Positions 1 to 11,070 of a DNA stretch of 64,000 nt are shown here, piece by piece. The DNA is from Enterococcus rotai. GTDB taxonomy: Bacteria; Bacillota; Bacilli; Lactobacillales; Enterococcaceae. Each line of letters opens with the position of its first letter. Positions within the stretch are counted from its first letter, which is position 1. The notes beneath the pieces are model-generated. The model was not told the DNA's origin and searched no databases. It saw only the letters and a list, made by a program, of their open reading frames with translations. The stretch spans positions 3,128,425 through 3,192,424 of the forward strand of contig NZ_CP013655.1 of assembly GCF_001465345.1 (NCBI RefSeq). Reading direction: 5' to 3'. The position numbers and the translations under genes were made by a program.

Positions 1-25
1 ATTTATTTTTGATTCTTTCGTTCAT
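1..25 (-). CDS. uvrC: Start of a gene running off the left edge, probably uvrC (partial)
   Basis: Only the first eight codons are inside the window (MNERIKNK). A GAAAGGA Shine-Dalgarno lies six bases before the ATG, and a TATAAT box lies further upstream (58-63 on the complementary strand), so this is a real gene start. The identification as UvrC, the excision nuclease subunit, is inference. It rests on the usual mutS2-trxA-uvrC order in Firmicutes and on the resemblance of the N-terminus to UvrC starts. Eight residues cannot prove it. Confidence 0.5.
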
Positions 26-57
26 AGTACTTCCTTTCTAATCCATTGATAGACTAT

Positions 58-63
58 ATTATA
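58..63 (-). promoter_or_regulatory. -10 box before the partial uvrC-like gene
   Basis: The minus strand reads TATAAT here, about 33 bases before the start codon at 25. No good -35 hexamer is visible at the expected distance, so the promoter call rests on the -10 box and its position between the trxA terminator and the next gene. Confidence 0.4.
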
Positions 64-86
64 CCATTTTCTCCATACTTAGGCAT

Positions 87-118
87 AAAAAATAGGATGA
101 AGAAATACTCCATCCTAA
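87..118 (-). terminator. Rho-independent terminator after trxA
   Basis: On the minus strand a stem TAGGATG/CATCCTA with an 11-base loop is followed by ATTTTTTA, just after the trxA stop codon. It separates trxA from the downstream uvrC-like gene. Confidence 0.75.
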
Positions 119-126
119 GGTTTTCT

Positions 127-441
127 TTACAGATGTTTGTCGATCAATGCACGTAACTGTTCTTTTGAATGAACACCTACTGCTTTTTCCACAACTTCTC
201 CATCTTTTTTCAAAAGTAAAGTTGGAATACTCATGATTCCAAATGAAGCCGGCGTTTCTGGATTTTCATCTACATCCATTTTCGTAATTTTTACTTCACT
301 TTCATCATATTCTTCACTTAATTGTTCTAAAATCGGTGATTGCATACGACATGGTCCACACCAAGTAGCCCAAAAATCGATCAAAACAAGACCGTTATCA
401 GTTTCTGTTGAAAAATCTTTATCTGTAATTACTTGTGTCAT
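127..441 (-). CDS. trxA: Thioredoxin
   Basis: Cytosolic protein-disulfide reductase that takes electrons from thioredoxin reductase and reduces targets such as ribonucleotide reductase. The 104-residue protein has the full thioredoxin fold length, with the WCGPC active site near residue 29 and the cis-Pro segment SIPTLLL around residues 71-77. There is no signal peptide. The ATG is preceded by an AGGAGG Shine-Dalgarno. An extended -10 box at 594-599 and a family A palindrome occupy the leader. It lies downstream of mutS2 but has its own promoter and terminator, so it is probably transcribed alone. Confidence 0.97.
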   Translation of the reverse strand: MTQVITDKDFSTETDNGLVLIDFWATWCGPCRMQSPILEQLSEEYDESEVKITKMDVDENPETPASFGIMSIPTLLLKKDGEVVEKAVGVHSKEQLRALIDKHL

Positions 442-459
442 CTTTTAGACCTCCTAATT

Positions 460-577
460 TTTAAAGCGTAGCGGGTTCGTCCAGCGTTGACAGGAAAATA
501 GTAAAAATTGATTGGGATGATTTTTGTCTCACTCCATTTTCATCTTTTTTCTGAAGGGTTAACCCGTGAAGCTCGGT
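460..577 (-). repeat. Family A palindromic leader repeat, copy A1 (before trxA)
   Basis: Imperfect palindrome whose sense-strand 3' end abuts the trxA Shine-Dalgarno. The base of the stem pairs CGGGTT with AACCCG. The interior shares the A-rich GAAAAAAGAT arm with the other copies. The apical stem is weaker than in copies A2-A5. It lies between the -10 box (594-599) and the start codon, so it should be transcribed as the trxA 5' leader. Confidence 0.8.
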
Positions 578-593
578 AATCATTTCTAAATTG

Positions 594-599
594 ATTATA
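594..599 (-). promoter_or_regulatory. Extended -10 promoter of trxA
   Basis: The minus strand reads TGATATAAT, an extended -10 element. There is no clear -35. Transcription would start near 587, placing repeat A1 inside the leader. Confidence 0.55.
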
Positions 600-649
600 T
601 CACTCGCTCGTTGATTCGACTAATTTTCTGCTTACTAAAGGTAAGCATC

Positions 650-3016
650 TTATTTAAATTTTACGATCGTTGCACCATTACCGCCTTGATTTCCTGGAGC
701 AAACTCAAAACTGCTAACACTGCGATGATTTTTTAAATAATCTGTAATCCCTGTTCTTAAAGCACCTGTTCCTTTGCCATGAACGATCGTGACTTGAGGG
801 TAACCTGCTAAAATTGCTGCATCAAGATACTGATCAACTTCAGCCAGAGCCTCTTCATAGCGTTTTCCACGTAGATCCAATTGGTTCGCTACATGACTAC
901 TTTCACTTGAGCGAACAGCGGTTACTCTTTGTGTAGGTTCCTTTTCAGGTGCAACTGGGGTCATATCACTTTCTGCAACAGACATTTTTAAGATCCCTAA
1001 TTGCACTTGCCATTCGTTATCGCTAGACTTACGAATTAATGTGCCTCGTTGCCCAAACGTATTAACGATAACTTCATCGCCTGATTTAAGTTTCTTTTGT
1101 TCTTTCGCTTTTTTCAGCACTTTATTTTTTTCTAAATGAGTTTCTTCCTGATGCAGTTGAGAGAGTTTTGACTTAGCATCAATCAATTGGTGTTCTTTCA
1201 CACCACCGTGATTTCCGCTAGTCAACTGCATTTTACGGATATCTGAGATAATACCGCTCGCTTCTTCTTCCGCTTGTGAAACCAATTCATTGGCTTTTTG
1301 ACGAGCTTTTGCCATTTCTTTTTCACGCTCATCGAAAAAGTACCCATAGGCTTCTTTCAATTCTTTATGCAAGCGTTCAGCCTCATCCACGTAATGACGA
1401 ACTTCTAAATACTCAGTTTCAGCCATTTTACGCCGGTTTTCCAAATCTGCGATCATTTCATTTAAATCTTGGCTTTCACCATCCATGATATGTTTTGCTT
1501 CATCAATGATTGATGTATCTAATCCTAGTCGTTTTGAAATTTCAAATGCATTACTACGTCCTGGAACACCAATCAATAGGCGATAAGTCGGACTTAGTGT
1601 GTCTACGTCAAACTCCATACTAGCATTGATTGTGCCTGCTCGATTGTAGCCATAAACTTTTAACTCAGGGTAATGAGTTGTTGCCATCACATAAGCACTT
1701 TTGCTACCCAGTGCATCTAAAATGGAAATAGCTAGTGCTGCTCCTTCTTGAGGATCCGTTCCAGCGCCTAATTCGTCAAATAAGACTAAACTATGGTTAT
1801 CAACTTTTTTCAACACCTCAACAATGTTTGTCATGTGCGAAGAAAAAGTACTCAAACTTTGCTCGATGGATTGTTCGTCACCGATATCTGCAAAAACTTC
1901 GTCAAAAATTCCCATCTGGCTTTCTTCGCCTGCTGGAATTGGCAAACCTGATTGCCCCATCAATTGAAGTAACCCGAGTGTTTTCAATGTAATCGTCTTA
2001 CCACCCGTATTAGGTCCAGTGATCACAACAGCTTGATACTCTTTACCAATTGTTATGTCGTTTGGAACAGCCTTTTCTTGATTTAAAAGAGGATGTCTCG
2101 CTTGCTTAAAATAAATATGATTCTCTGCACTGATTTCAGGAACGACTGCCTTTAATTCCTTACCAAAACGAGCTTTTGCATTTATAAAATCTAATTTGCC
2201 GATAACATACGCATTGTGCATGATATCATTGCGATGAGGAACTAACTCTGCTGATAACTCAGCTAAAATCCGTTCAATTTCATTGCGCTCTGCAATTTGA
2301 TGCTGACGCAAGCGATTATTCAGATCAACGATTTGTTTTGGTTCAACAAATAATGTTTGTCCTGAAGCACTTTGGTCATGGACTACACCGCCAAAAATAC
2401 TTTTATATTCTTGTTTAACTGGAATTACATAGCGTTCATTTCGCATTGTCACAATTGCATCGCTTAAATATTTAGCATTTTTCCCTCTAACAATGCCATC
2501 TAATTGTTCACGAATTGTTTGTTCGCTTCGACGAATATTATTGCGAATTATTTTTAATTCAGGTGATGCTTCATCTGTCACTCGACCATCTTCATCGATT
2601 GACTCTTTTAATCTGCGACTTAATTCTGGTAAAACAATCAATTGATCGATCCAAGAATACAGTCGTAGTAATTCGATTTCGCTGTCCTCTAAATCGTTAA
2701 AAAAGCGAATCACTTCAGAGGTTGTTGAAAGTACTCTGCCTACATGAGCTAATTCAATACCATTCAAATCTGCACCTATTTCGATACGTTTCATATGGGG
2801 ACGAATATTCTCTAACTTAGGAATTGGGATACCACCTCGTAAGCGTTGGATTTTTAGCCCATCTTCCGTTTCTTCCAACCACGCCTGAATCGTCATTGCA
2901 TCATTTACAGGGACAAGCTGTTCAATCTCTTCTCCCCCTTGAGCTGTAACGACGTATTGGGAAATCAACTGTTTGACCTTGTCGAATCCTAGTGTTGTTA
3001 AAATTCGTGTATTCAT
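650..3016 (-). CDS. mutS2: Endonuclease MutS2
   Basis: MutS-like ATPase with a C-terminal Smr nuclease domain. In Firmicutes it limits homologous recombination and also acts on collided ribosomes. It has no MutS mismatch-binding domain. Visible parts are the Walker A GPNTGGKT (about residue 335), Walker B LVLFDELGAGTDP (about 410), a long charged coiled-coil region, and the Smr domain from LDLRGKRYEEA to HGKGTGALR in the last 75 residues. I chose the ATG at 3016 (MNTRILTTLG) because AAGGTG lies six bases before it. An upstream in-frame ATG at 3049 has no such site. Length is 788 residues, normal for the family. Confidence 0.95.
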   Translation of the reverse strand: MNTRILTTLGFDKVKQLISQYVVTAQGGEEIEQLVPVNDAMTIQAWLEETEDGLKIQRLRGGIPIPKLENIRPHMKRIEIGADLNGIELAHVGRVLSTTSEVIRFFNDLEDSEIELLRLYSWIDQLIVLPELSRRLKESIDEDGRVTDEASPELKIIRNNIRRSEQTIREQLDGIVRGKNAKYLSDAIVTMRNERYVIPVKQEYKSIFGGVVHDQSASGQTLFVEPKQIVDLNNRLRQHQIAERNEIERILAELSAELVPHRNDIMHNAYVIGKLDFINAKARFGKELKAVVPEISAENHIYFKQARHPLLNQEKAVPNDITIGKEYQAVVITGPNTGGKTITLKTLGLLQLMGQSGLPIPAGEESQMGIFDEVFADIGDEQSIEQSLSTFSSHMTNIVEVLKKVDNHSLVLFDELGAGTDPQEGAALAISILDALGSKSAYVMATTHYPELKVYGYNRAGTINASMEFDVDTLSPTYRLLIGVPGRSNAFEISKRLGLDTSIIDEAKHIMDGESQDLNEMIADLENRRKMAETEYLEVRHYVDEAERLHKELKEAYGYFFDEREKEMAKARQKANELVSQAEEEASGIISDIRKMQLTSGNHGGVKEHQLIDAKSKLSQLHQEETHLEKNKVLKKAKEQKKLKSGDEVIVNTFGQRGTLIRKSSDNEWQVQLGILKMSVAESDMTPVAPEKEPTQRVTAVRSSESSHVANQLDLRGKRYEEALAEVDQYLDAAILAGYPQVTIVHGKGTGALRTGITDYLKNHRSVSSFEFAPGNQGGNGATIVKFK

Positions 3017-3064
3017 TTTTTCACCTTCTGTTCTTGTAAGACTTGCCACAGGTACTACTTGAAA

Positions 3065-3613
3065 CTATTTAATCATCTGTTCTACCCACAAATGATAGAT
3101 TTGCTTTGAAAAGATTGGTGTATCTTTTACAATATAACTTGCTAAGCCACTATTTTTGAATTGGTTTTGGACGGCATCAACAGGTAACATCGATAACGTA
3201 CTCAATACTAAAAATATTCCGATATAGATGACCACTAAACTGATTAATCCGCCTGCTAGCCAATTTGCTTGTTTTAATACAGGTATAAAAACTAAACCAT
3301 GGGCAAAAATAGCCAAAAATCGGACCACTAACCAACCAGCTGCTAGAATGAGTAAAAATGCCACTGCTCCATAAAAAGCTTGATCTAAATCAAGTGTAAG
3401 CTCCTGATTGAAAAAGACCAATTTAGTATCAGCTGTCGGCGAAGGATACGGGATGAACAATTCCAGATGAGAGGCTAAACTCTTATAATACGTTTTAGCT
3501 ATAAAATAAGTAATCAGATAACCAAATGTATATAAAACTTGTAGAATCAGTCCGCGTCTAGCGCCTGTATAAAAACCAATGGCTAATAGTAGTAAAATAA
3601 GTAATGTTAACAT
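3065..3613 (-). CDS. CvpA family membrane protein
   Basis: A 182-residue protein with four hydrophobic segments (roughly residues 1-22, 28-45, 78-105 and 112-140), the layout of the CvpA (colicin V production) family. Members are integral membrane proteins of unclear biochemical role. It lies between zapA and mutS2, as in many Firmicutes, with 20-50 base gaps, so co-transcription with them is likely. No catalytic motif can be seen. Confidence 0.85.
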   Translation of the reverse strand: MLTLLILLLLAIGFYTGARRGLILQVLYTFGYLITYFIAKTYYKSLASHLELFIPYPSPTADTKLVFFNQELTLDLDQAFYGAVAFLLILAAGWLVVRFLAIFAHGLVFIPVLKQANWLAGGLISLVVIYIGIFLVLSTLSMLPVDAVQNQFKNSGLASYIVKDTPIFSKQIYHLWVEQMIK

Positions 3614-3633
3614 CCTGTCATCCTCTCAGATTA

Positions 3634-4074
3634 TTAGTCTTGAGTACTTTTGCTTTGAATCTGTTGTTTACGATTTTCATTTAAGATTTGTTGTGCTTCC
3701 ATATGATTATGGATCTCAACATCTTCTTGTCCATTCTTTTTCAAGACTCCTCTGGCTTCTTCTTCAATCGCTTCGATGCGTTTGATCCGATTTTCCAACT
3801 CAGCTAATCGAATGGTTCTTTTCTTTAATTCAGCAACTTCTTGCTCTAAATTAAGCACTTTTTCTTGTTTTTTCAATTGATCAGAAATCGCATTGATCGC
3901 AAGTAAAACAGATGCTTGTTCGTCATTTGTTTGTGGTGATATGTGTTTAATTTCAGCTAATTGTTCATTAACTAATTTAGTGACTAAATCCATATGTTGT
4001 TTGCTTTCTTGACCGATAATTGTGTACGTATGATCGGCAATCACAGCTTTATATCTTGTTTTTTCTTTAACCAT
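3634..4074 (-). CDS. zapA: Cell division protein ZapA
   Basis: Small cytosolic FtsZ-associated protein that promotes Z-ring assembly. The N-terminal 80 residues form the ZapA head (KAVIADHTYTIIGQ, then the hydrophobic helix ASVLLAINAISDQL). The rest is a charged coiled coil rich in E, K and L. At 146 residues it is longer than the roughly 90 residues typical of Bacillus ZapA because of an extended C-terminal tail, which is common in lactic acid bacteria. It is the first gene of an apparent zapA-cvpA-mutS2 unit. The start has GGAGGGAACAC upstream. Confidence 0.88.
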   Translation of the reverse strand: MVKEKTRYKAVIADHTYTIIGQESKQHMDLVTKLVNEQLAEIKHISPQTNDEQASVLLAINAISDQLKKQEKVLNLEQEVAELKKRTIRLAELENRIKRIEAIEEEARGVLKKNGQEDVEIHNHMEAQQILNENRKQQIQSKSTQD

Positions 4075-4278
4075 GATAGTGTTCCCTCCTGTATAAATCC
4101 ATTACATGCTATTGTACCATGAAAATCACCAATGTGTATGTTCAAATAACCCTTTACTATTATATGCTACTAAAACGGAAAATTAAAGGTTTAGTGTTAT
4201 TATTATAACTTTTATTAGGTTTCTCTCTCCACCAAAAATACAAAACCACTACCTTAGTAAAATTCGAATAGCATAAAT

Positions 4279-4323
4279 AAGAGAGCGAAACAAAACTGAA
4301 AATCAGTCTCGTTTCACTCTCTA
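4279..4323 (-). terminator. Terminator-like hairpin after polC
   Basis: On the minus strand GAGAGTGAAAC pairs with GTTTCGCTCTC (one mismatch) across a 19-base loop, followed by TTATTTATGC. It sits just beyond the polC stop. The U-tract is poor. The rest of 4075-4349 shows no gene. Confidence 0.5.
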
Positions 4324-4349
4324 AACCTGAATAAACTCTTTTATCTCGT

Positions 4350-7300
4350 TTATAACATATCAAACAGTGATAATTGATTTTCATCTGGTAAATCTTTTAA
4401 AACACCATTTTCAGTCATATACTCAATCAATGTTTTAGAAACTTTTCCGCGACTCGCAAGATCTTCCTTGGACAAGAAGGGCTCTTCTCTTGCTTCCACA
4501 ATCGATTTAGCTACGTTAAGCCCTAAGCTTGGAACTGCTCTAAAAGGAGCAATCAACGTATCACCATCGATCACAAAATTTTCAGCATCCGATTTATACA
4601 AATCGATCATGCCAAACTTGAAACCACGCTCAATCATTTCATTGGCAAGCTCTAATACCGTTAATAGATTTTTTTCTTTTGTAGACGCTTCTAAGCCTTT
4701 ATCTTGAATTTCTTTCATACGAGCTTTGACCGCTTCTTTTCCTTGTGACATTGCAACTAAATCAAAGTCATCCGCACGTACTGAAAAATAAGCACAGTAG
4801 TAAAGGATTGGGAAATAAACTTTAAAGTAAGCAACACGTAAGGCCATCAAAACGTAAGCTGCCGCATGGGCTTTCGGGAACATATATTTAATTTTAGAAC
4901 AAGAATCAATGTACCAATCTGGCACGTTATTCTCTTTCATCGCCGTTAAATACTCTTCTCTTAATTCATCAGGAATTTTATTCCAAAGTCCCTTACGTAC
5001 GGTTTCCATGATCTTAAATGCCATACCACTATCTAATCCAGCATGGATCAGGTATACCATGATATCATCCCGACAACCGATAACTTCGGCCAAGGTCGCT
5101 TCGCCTCGACGGATTAGTTCTTCAGCGTTACCTAACCAAACATCGGTACCATGAGATAGACCAGATATTTGCAGCAATTCCGCAAATGTTGATGGATGTG
5201 TTTCTTCTAACATGCCTCGAACAAAACGAGTACCAAACTCGGGAATGCCCAATGTACCTGTTTTAGAATAGATTTGTTCTGGTGTTACACCTAGAACTTC
5301 TGGTCCTGCAAAAATCCGCATCATTTCGGGGTCATCTGTCGGAATCGTTTTTGGATCGATTCCAGACAAGTCTTGCAGCATCCGAATCACAGTGGGATCA
5401 TCATGTCCTAGTATATCAAGTTTCAAAATATTATCATGGATCGAATGGAAATCAAAGTGAGTCGTTTTCCATTCAGAATTTTGATCATCCGCAGGATATT
5501 GAATTGGCGTAAAATCATAAACGTCCATATAATCAGGAATAACGATGATCCCCCCTGGATGCTGTCCGGTCGTCCGTTTCACACCAGTTGAGCCTTTTGC
5601 TAAACGATCCACTTCGGCACCTCTAAAATGAAGATTATGATCACGTTCATAGCCTTTTACGAAACCATAGGCGGTTTTATCTGCAACCGTACCAATCGTT
5701 CCAGCTCGATAAACATATTCCTCACCAAACAAAACTTTTGTATAGTTGTGCGCTTCAGCTTGATAATCACCTGAAAAGTTCAAATCAATATCGGGTACTT
5801 TGTCCCCGTGGAACCCTAGGAAGGTCTCAAATGGAATATCATGACCGTCTTTAAATAGTCGTTGACCACAATTAGGACAGTTTTTCTCTGGCATATCAAA
5901 ACCAGAACCATACGAACCATCTTCAAAAAACTCAGAATGCTTACAATTAACGCAATGATAATGCGGTGCTAAGGGATTGACCTCCGTAATACCCGTCATC
6001 GTTGCAACAAAACTCGAACCAACCGAGCCACGTGAACCAACTAAGTAACCATCTTCCATACTTTTATGCACTAATTTTTGTGAAATCAAATAGATAACTG
6101 AAAATCCGTTACCAATGATACTATCTAGTTCTTTTTTCAAACGTTTTTCAACAATATCAGGCAATGGATCCCCATAAAGCTCTTTTGCACGGGTGTAACT
6201 CAAATTTCGAATTTCATCTTCTGAACCAGGAATTTTTGGTGTATACAAATCATCCTTCACCGGGGTGATTTCATCACACATGTCAGCAATAGCATTAGGA
6301 TTTTCCACAACAAGGCGGTGAGCCGTTTCTTCTCCTAAAAATTGGAAGGCAGTCAACATTTCATCTGTTGTCCTAAAATGAACATCTGGCAAGCTATGAC
6401 GATTGAGCGGATTTGCTCCTCCCATAGAACCAACTAATATTTTACGGTAGATACTATCTTCTTCATTTAGATAATGAACATTTCCAGTCGCCACAACAGG
6501 CTTATCAAGTTCATCACCAATTTTGACTAAATTTGCAATGATTTCTTCTAAATCTGCCTCACTTTTTACTAATTCTTGTTCAAGCAAAGGAGCATACACA
6601 GCTTTTGGCATCACTTCAATATAATCGTAAAACTTCGCTCGATTTTTTGCTTCTTCCACCCCTTTTTGCATCATCGCTTCAAAAATTTCACCACTTGAAC
6701 AAGCTGAACCAATGATCAGCCCTTCCCGTAATTTGCTTAATTGAGAACGAGGGATTCTTGGAATTCTGAAAAAATAATCGATGTTAGACATGGAAATTAA
6801 TTTAAAGAGATTTTTTAACCCTGCTTGTGTGGTTGCTAAAATCGTGGCGTGGAACGGTCTTGCTCGTTTATAAGAATCGCCTTCCCCGATATGCATATTC
6901 AATTCATCATGATAGTTCATATTATGATTTTCTTTCGCATCTTTCAAAAAGATCCAACATAAATGTCCCGTTGATTCAGAATCATAGATTGCTCGGTGAT
7001 GTTGTTCTAGATTAACCCCAAATTTCTTCGACAAAGTATTTAATCGATGACTTTTGAAGGTTGGATTCAAATAACGTGATAGTTCCAATGTATCAATGAC
7101 CGGATTTTCAGCTTCCGGAATATCATATTTTCCATAACTCGTATTTAAAAAGCCCATATCAAAAGACGCATTGTGGGCAACTAAAATAGTGTCCTCTGAA
7201 AATTCTCTAAATAAACGAAGAACTTCTTCTTCTGATTTTGATCCACGTACCATTTCATCTGTAATTCCTGTTAAATTGATCGTGGTTTGTGATAAAGGAT

Positions 7301-8702
7301 GACCTGGATCGATAAATTCTTCAAACGTATCGATAATATTTCCCTTATGCATTTTCACAGCGGCCAACTCAATAATCGTGTCATAAACAGCTGATAACCC
7401 AGTCGTTTCCACGTCAAATACTACGTAAGTTGCATCCGTTAATTCAATATGAGCTTCGTTATAGGCAATAGGCACACCGTCATCTACTACGTTGGCTTCA
7501 ACACCATATAAGATTTTTACGCCCGCTTTTTTCCCTGCACTATGAGCATCCGGAAAGCCTTGCGCACCACCATGATCAGTGATTGCAATTGCCTTATGCC
7601 CCCATTTACCTGCTTGTGCCACGTAATCAGCAACATTATTGGTTGCATCCATAGTGCTCATATTGCTATGCAAATGCAGTTCAACCCGTTTATCGCCTTC
7701 TGGAGCGTAATCTTTACGTGGTGCATGTTTAACTTCCATTAAATCTTGACAGTTCATAACTAAGTCCCGCATAAATGTATCTTCTTGAATACTTCCGCGT
7801 ACTCTTACCCAGCTATGTTTTTGGATCGCATCAAAAACTTGTTCATCTTTCTCACCATTAGAGAATTTTTTTACAATAAATGATGATGTATAATCCGTAA
7901 TTTTTAATATCAAGATTTTCCGTTTAGAACGTAATTCCCGCACTTCAACATCAAAGACAAACCCTTCGATCGTTACGCGACGTTCCTCTTCTAGAATATT
8001 ACCCATCGGCATGATTGGTTCATCATTTGGGATGTTCCGACCAAGGCGAATGGGTCCTTCAAGTGCCGGACCTTGTTGTTGCTGTTGTTTTTTCTTTTGT
8101 TCATGTTTAACAAGTGATTCAGCTGCTTGTTGTTGGAATGCAGCGTCTTGCTCTTGCTTACGTTCTTCAAATAGTGCCAATACACGTTTTGCTTGTTGTT
8201 CATCCATTTTCGGTTCGATATGAAATTTTTGAAAGCCGTAATTGATATATAGCTCCTCAATAATTGGTAGATATTGTTGTTTTAGATATGGAATCACAGC
8301 ATCGTTATCGACAGGTAAAATAATTTTTTTATCTTCAATAATCGGTGTTTGGGTTTTGATTACACGTTGAACTAAAGGCGTATCACATTGACTATTCAAT
8401 AACGCTAATTGCCAATAATCCGTCAACTGTTCTTCTGTAAATTCACTTTTATCAGCCGAAATTTTTACAGTTACACCTGCAATTTGTTGAAAAGCAAGTT
8501 CTAATTGCTGCATAAATGATTGGTACAACATCACTGGTAAAATCTCCGCAAAGCCTAAATGAAATTCCCATAAACGACTTTGCTGATGAACAACGACTTT
8601 ATGGATTCTTCCCTGTTGAATAAGCGGATGTTGCCGCTCTTGTTCATTTAATTGAATTTGATCAATCAACTTTGCAAATAACTCTTGTGCCTTTTCTGCC
8701 AT
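4350..8702 (-). CDS. polC: DNA polymerase III alpha subunit, PolC type
   Basis: Replicative polymerase with built-in 3'-5' proofreading. At 1450 residues it is full length. In order: an N-terminal region; an OB fold ([19 protein letters not shown]); a PHP domain ([17 protein letters not shown]) split by the inserted DEDD exonuclease ([20 protein letters not shown]); a zinc-binding CVNC/CPNC pair; the catalytic PDIDLNF motif; and a C-terminal clamp-binding motif QLSLFD five residues before the end. The ATG has TAAGGAGG nine bases upstream. The gene is preceded by a very long leader (8703 to about 9143) carrying two family A palindromes and one block B. Confidence 0.98.
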   Translation of the reverse strand: MAEKAQELFAKLIDQIQLNEQERQHPLIQQGRIHKVVVHQQSRLWEFHLGFAEILPVMLYQSFMQQLELAFQQIAGVTVKISADKSEFTEEQLTDYWQLALLNSQCDTPLVQRVIKTQTPIIEDKKIILPVDNDAVIPYLKQQYLPIIEELYINYGFQKFHIEPKMDEQQAKRVLALFEERKQEQDAAFQQQAAESLVKHEQKKKQQQQQGPALEGPIRLGRNIPNDEPIMPMGNILEEERRVTIEGFVFDVEVRELRSKRKILILKITDYTSSFIVKKFSNGEKDEQVFDAIQKHSWVRVRGSIQEDTFMRDLVMNCQDLMEVKHAPRKDYAPEGDKRVELHLHSNMSTMDATNNVADYVAQAGKWGHKAIAITDHGGAQGFPDAHSAGKKAGVKILYGVEANVVDDGVPIAYNEAHIELTDATYVVFDVETTGLSAVYDTIIELAAVKMHKGNIIDTFEEFIDPGHPLSQTTINLTGITDEMVRGSKSEEEVLRLFREFSEDTILVAHNASFDMGFLNTSYGKYDIPEAENPVIDTLELSRYLNPTFKSHRLNTLSKKFGVNLEQHHRAIYDSESTGHLCWIFLKDAKENHNMNYHDELNMHIGEGDSYKRARPFHATILATTQAGLKNLFKLISMSNIDYFFRIPRIPRSQLSKLREGLIIGSACSSGEIFEAMMQKGVEEAKNRAKFYDYIEVMPKAVYAPLLEQELVKSEADLEEIIANLVKIGDELDKPVVATGNVHYLNEEDSIYRKILVGSMGGANPLNRHSLPDVHFRTTDEMLTAFQFLGEETAHRLVVENPNAIADMCDEITPVKDDLYTPKIPGSEDEIRNLSYTRAKELYGDPLPDIVEKRLKKELDSIIGNGFSVIYLISQKLVHKSMEDGYLVGSRGSVGSSFVATMTGITEVNPLAPHYHCVNCKHSEFFEDGSYGSGFDMPEKNCPNCGQRLFKDGHDIPFETFLGFHGDKVPDIDLNFSGDYQAEAHNYTKVLFGEEYVYRAGTIGTVADKTAYGFVKGYERDHNLHFRGAEVDRLAKGSTGVKRTTGQHPGGIIVIPDYMDVYDFTPIQYPADDQNSEWKTTHFDFHSIHDNILKLDILGHDDPTVIRMLQDLSGIDPKTIPTDDPEMMRIFAGPEVLGVTPEQIYSKTGTLGIPEFGTRFVRGMLEETHPSTFAELLQISGLSHGTDVWLGNAEELIRRGEATLAEVIGCRDDIMVYLIHAGLDSGMAFKIMETVRKGLWNKIPDELREEYLTAMKENNVPDWYIDSCSKIKYMFPKAHAAAYVLMALRVAYFKVYFPILYYCAYFSVRADDFDLVAMSQGKEAVKARMKEIQDKGLEASTKEKNLLTVLELANEMIERGFKFGMIDLYKSDAENFVIDGDTLIAPFRAVPSLGLNVAKSIVEAREEPFLSKEDLASRGKVSKTLIEYMTENGVLKDLPDENQLSLFDML

Positions 8703-8719
8703 TAAATGAACCTCCTTAT

Positions 8720-8843
8720 AATAAAAGCGGAATGGGCTAGTCCAGCTCTGACTGAAAAATAGGAAAAATTAACTGTGATGTTTCTTTATCACATTTAATT
8801 TTTATCTTTTTTCCGAGAGACTAGCCCGTGCAGCTAGATAAAG
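8720..8843 (-). repeat. Family A palindromic leader repeat, copy A2 (before polC)
   Basis: Imperfect palindrome ending at the polC Shine-Dalgarno. The base pairs GGGCTAG with CTAGCCC. The apical stem pairs TGTGAT with ATCACA around AAAGAAAC. The arms carry the shared GGAAAAAAGATAAAAAT and TTTTTCCTATTTTTC. Block B lies directly upstream, the same arrangement as before gpmB. Confidence 0.85.
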
Positions 8844-8849
8844 CATGGT

Positions 8850-8920
8850 AACAACGTTCCGCTTTGCTACACCTTGTACTTTTCAACATCAGTTCATTTT
8901 TTTCACTGTGTTTCAAAGCA
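8850..8920 (-). repeat. Block B repeat next to A2
   Basis: The minus strand contains GCTTTGAAACACAGTGAA, then GATGTTGAAAAGTACAAGG, then GTGTAGC and AACGTT. The same block in the same order precedes copy A7 at 62941-63018. A shorter relative occurs twice at 51876-51987. Confidence 0.8.
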
Positions 8921-8925
8921 AAAGC

Positions 8926-9037
8926 ATAGCGGGCTCGTTCAACTCCGACTGGAAAATAGGAAAAATCGATTGTGGTGCTTTTAACCACAAACTATTTTTA
9001 TCTTTTTCCTAAGGAGTTAGCACACGTATCTAGATAA
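8926..9037 (-). repeat. Family A palindromic leader repeat, copy A3 (distal polC leader)
   Basis: The apical stem pairs TGTGGT with ACCACA, and the middle stem pairs AACTCC with GGAGTT. It ends in the family's GAACGAGCCCGCT. It forms a tandem A3-B-A2 array in the polC leader. The base of its stem is less well paired than in A2, A4 or A5. Confidence 0.8.
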
Positions 9038-9104
9038 ACTCCTCTAGCCTCTATATTCCAAATATAGTCAAAAATCATCCGTGTTAAACTAGACATTTTG
9101 ATAA

Positions 9105-9142
9105 GAAAGAGGCCCTTAAACATTTCTGCCAAGTGCCTCGCC
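9105..9142 (-). terminator. Attenuator-like hairpin in the polC leader
   Basis: Just downstream of the polC promoter, the minus strand can pair GAGGC-A-CTT with AAG-G-GCCTC, followed by TTTCTT. The stem is short with a bulge on each side, so whether it stops transcription is open. It begins within about 10 bases of the expected transcription start. Confidence 0.35.
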
Positions 9143-9149
9143 ACAATTA

Positions 9150-9178
9150 AGTATACTATTTTTTCCGAGGAAATACAA
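9150..9178 (-). promoter_or_regulatory. polC: Promoter of polC
   Basis: The minus strand has TTGTAT (-35, 9173-9178), a 17-base spacer and TATACT (-10, 9150-9155). The predicted start near 9143 gives polC a leader of about 440 bases. The 588-base gap 8703-9290 holds this promoter, the hairpin at 9105-9142, repeats A3, B and A2, and the proS-side hairpin. I see no gene in it. Confidence 0.7.
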
Positions 9179-9245
9179 TGTGAAGTAAGAATACTGCTGA
9201 CCAATTTAACTCACTCATAGAGTAATAGACGTGCCAATAGATAAA

Positions 9246-9290
9246 GCCTATGAACCCAATCATTGATTAGGTTCATAGACTTTTTTTGTC
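9246..9290 (+). terminator. Strong plus-strand terminator facing proS
   Basis: A near-perfect stem GCCTATGAACC/GGTTCATAG is followed on the plus strand by ACTTTTTTTGTC. Read on the minus strand it follows the proS stop but has only a weak U-tract (GCTTTATCTA). It may act in both directions. No plus-strand gene was found that needs it. Confidence 0.55.
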
Positions 9291-11066
<1,776 letters not shown>

Positions 11067-11070
11067 TTAT

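Noticed and set aside
631-647. GCTTAC/GTAAGC hairpin after mutS2 as a terminator
   Set aside because: No T-run follows on the minus strand, and the stem is short.
4160-4384. 74-codon minus-strand frame after polC
   Set aside because: It runs through the terminator hairpin and overlaps polC in another frame; composition is not protein-like.
7991-8260. 89-codon minus-strand frame inside polC
   Set aside because: Shifted frame of the Gln/Lys-rich N-terminal part of PolC.
8998-9204. 68-codon minus-strand frame in the polC leader
   Set aside because: It covers the promoter, the hairpin and part of repeat A3, has no ribosome site and no protein-like character.
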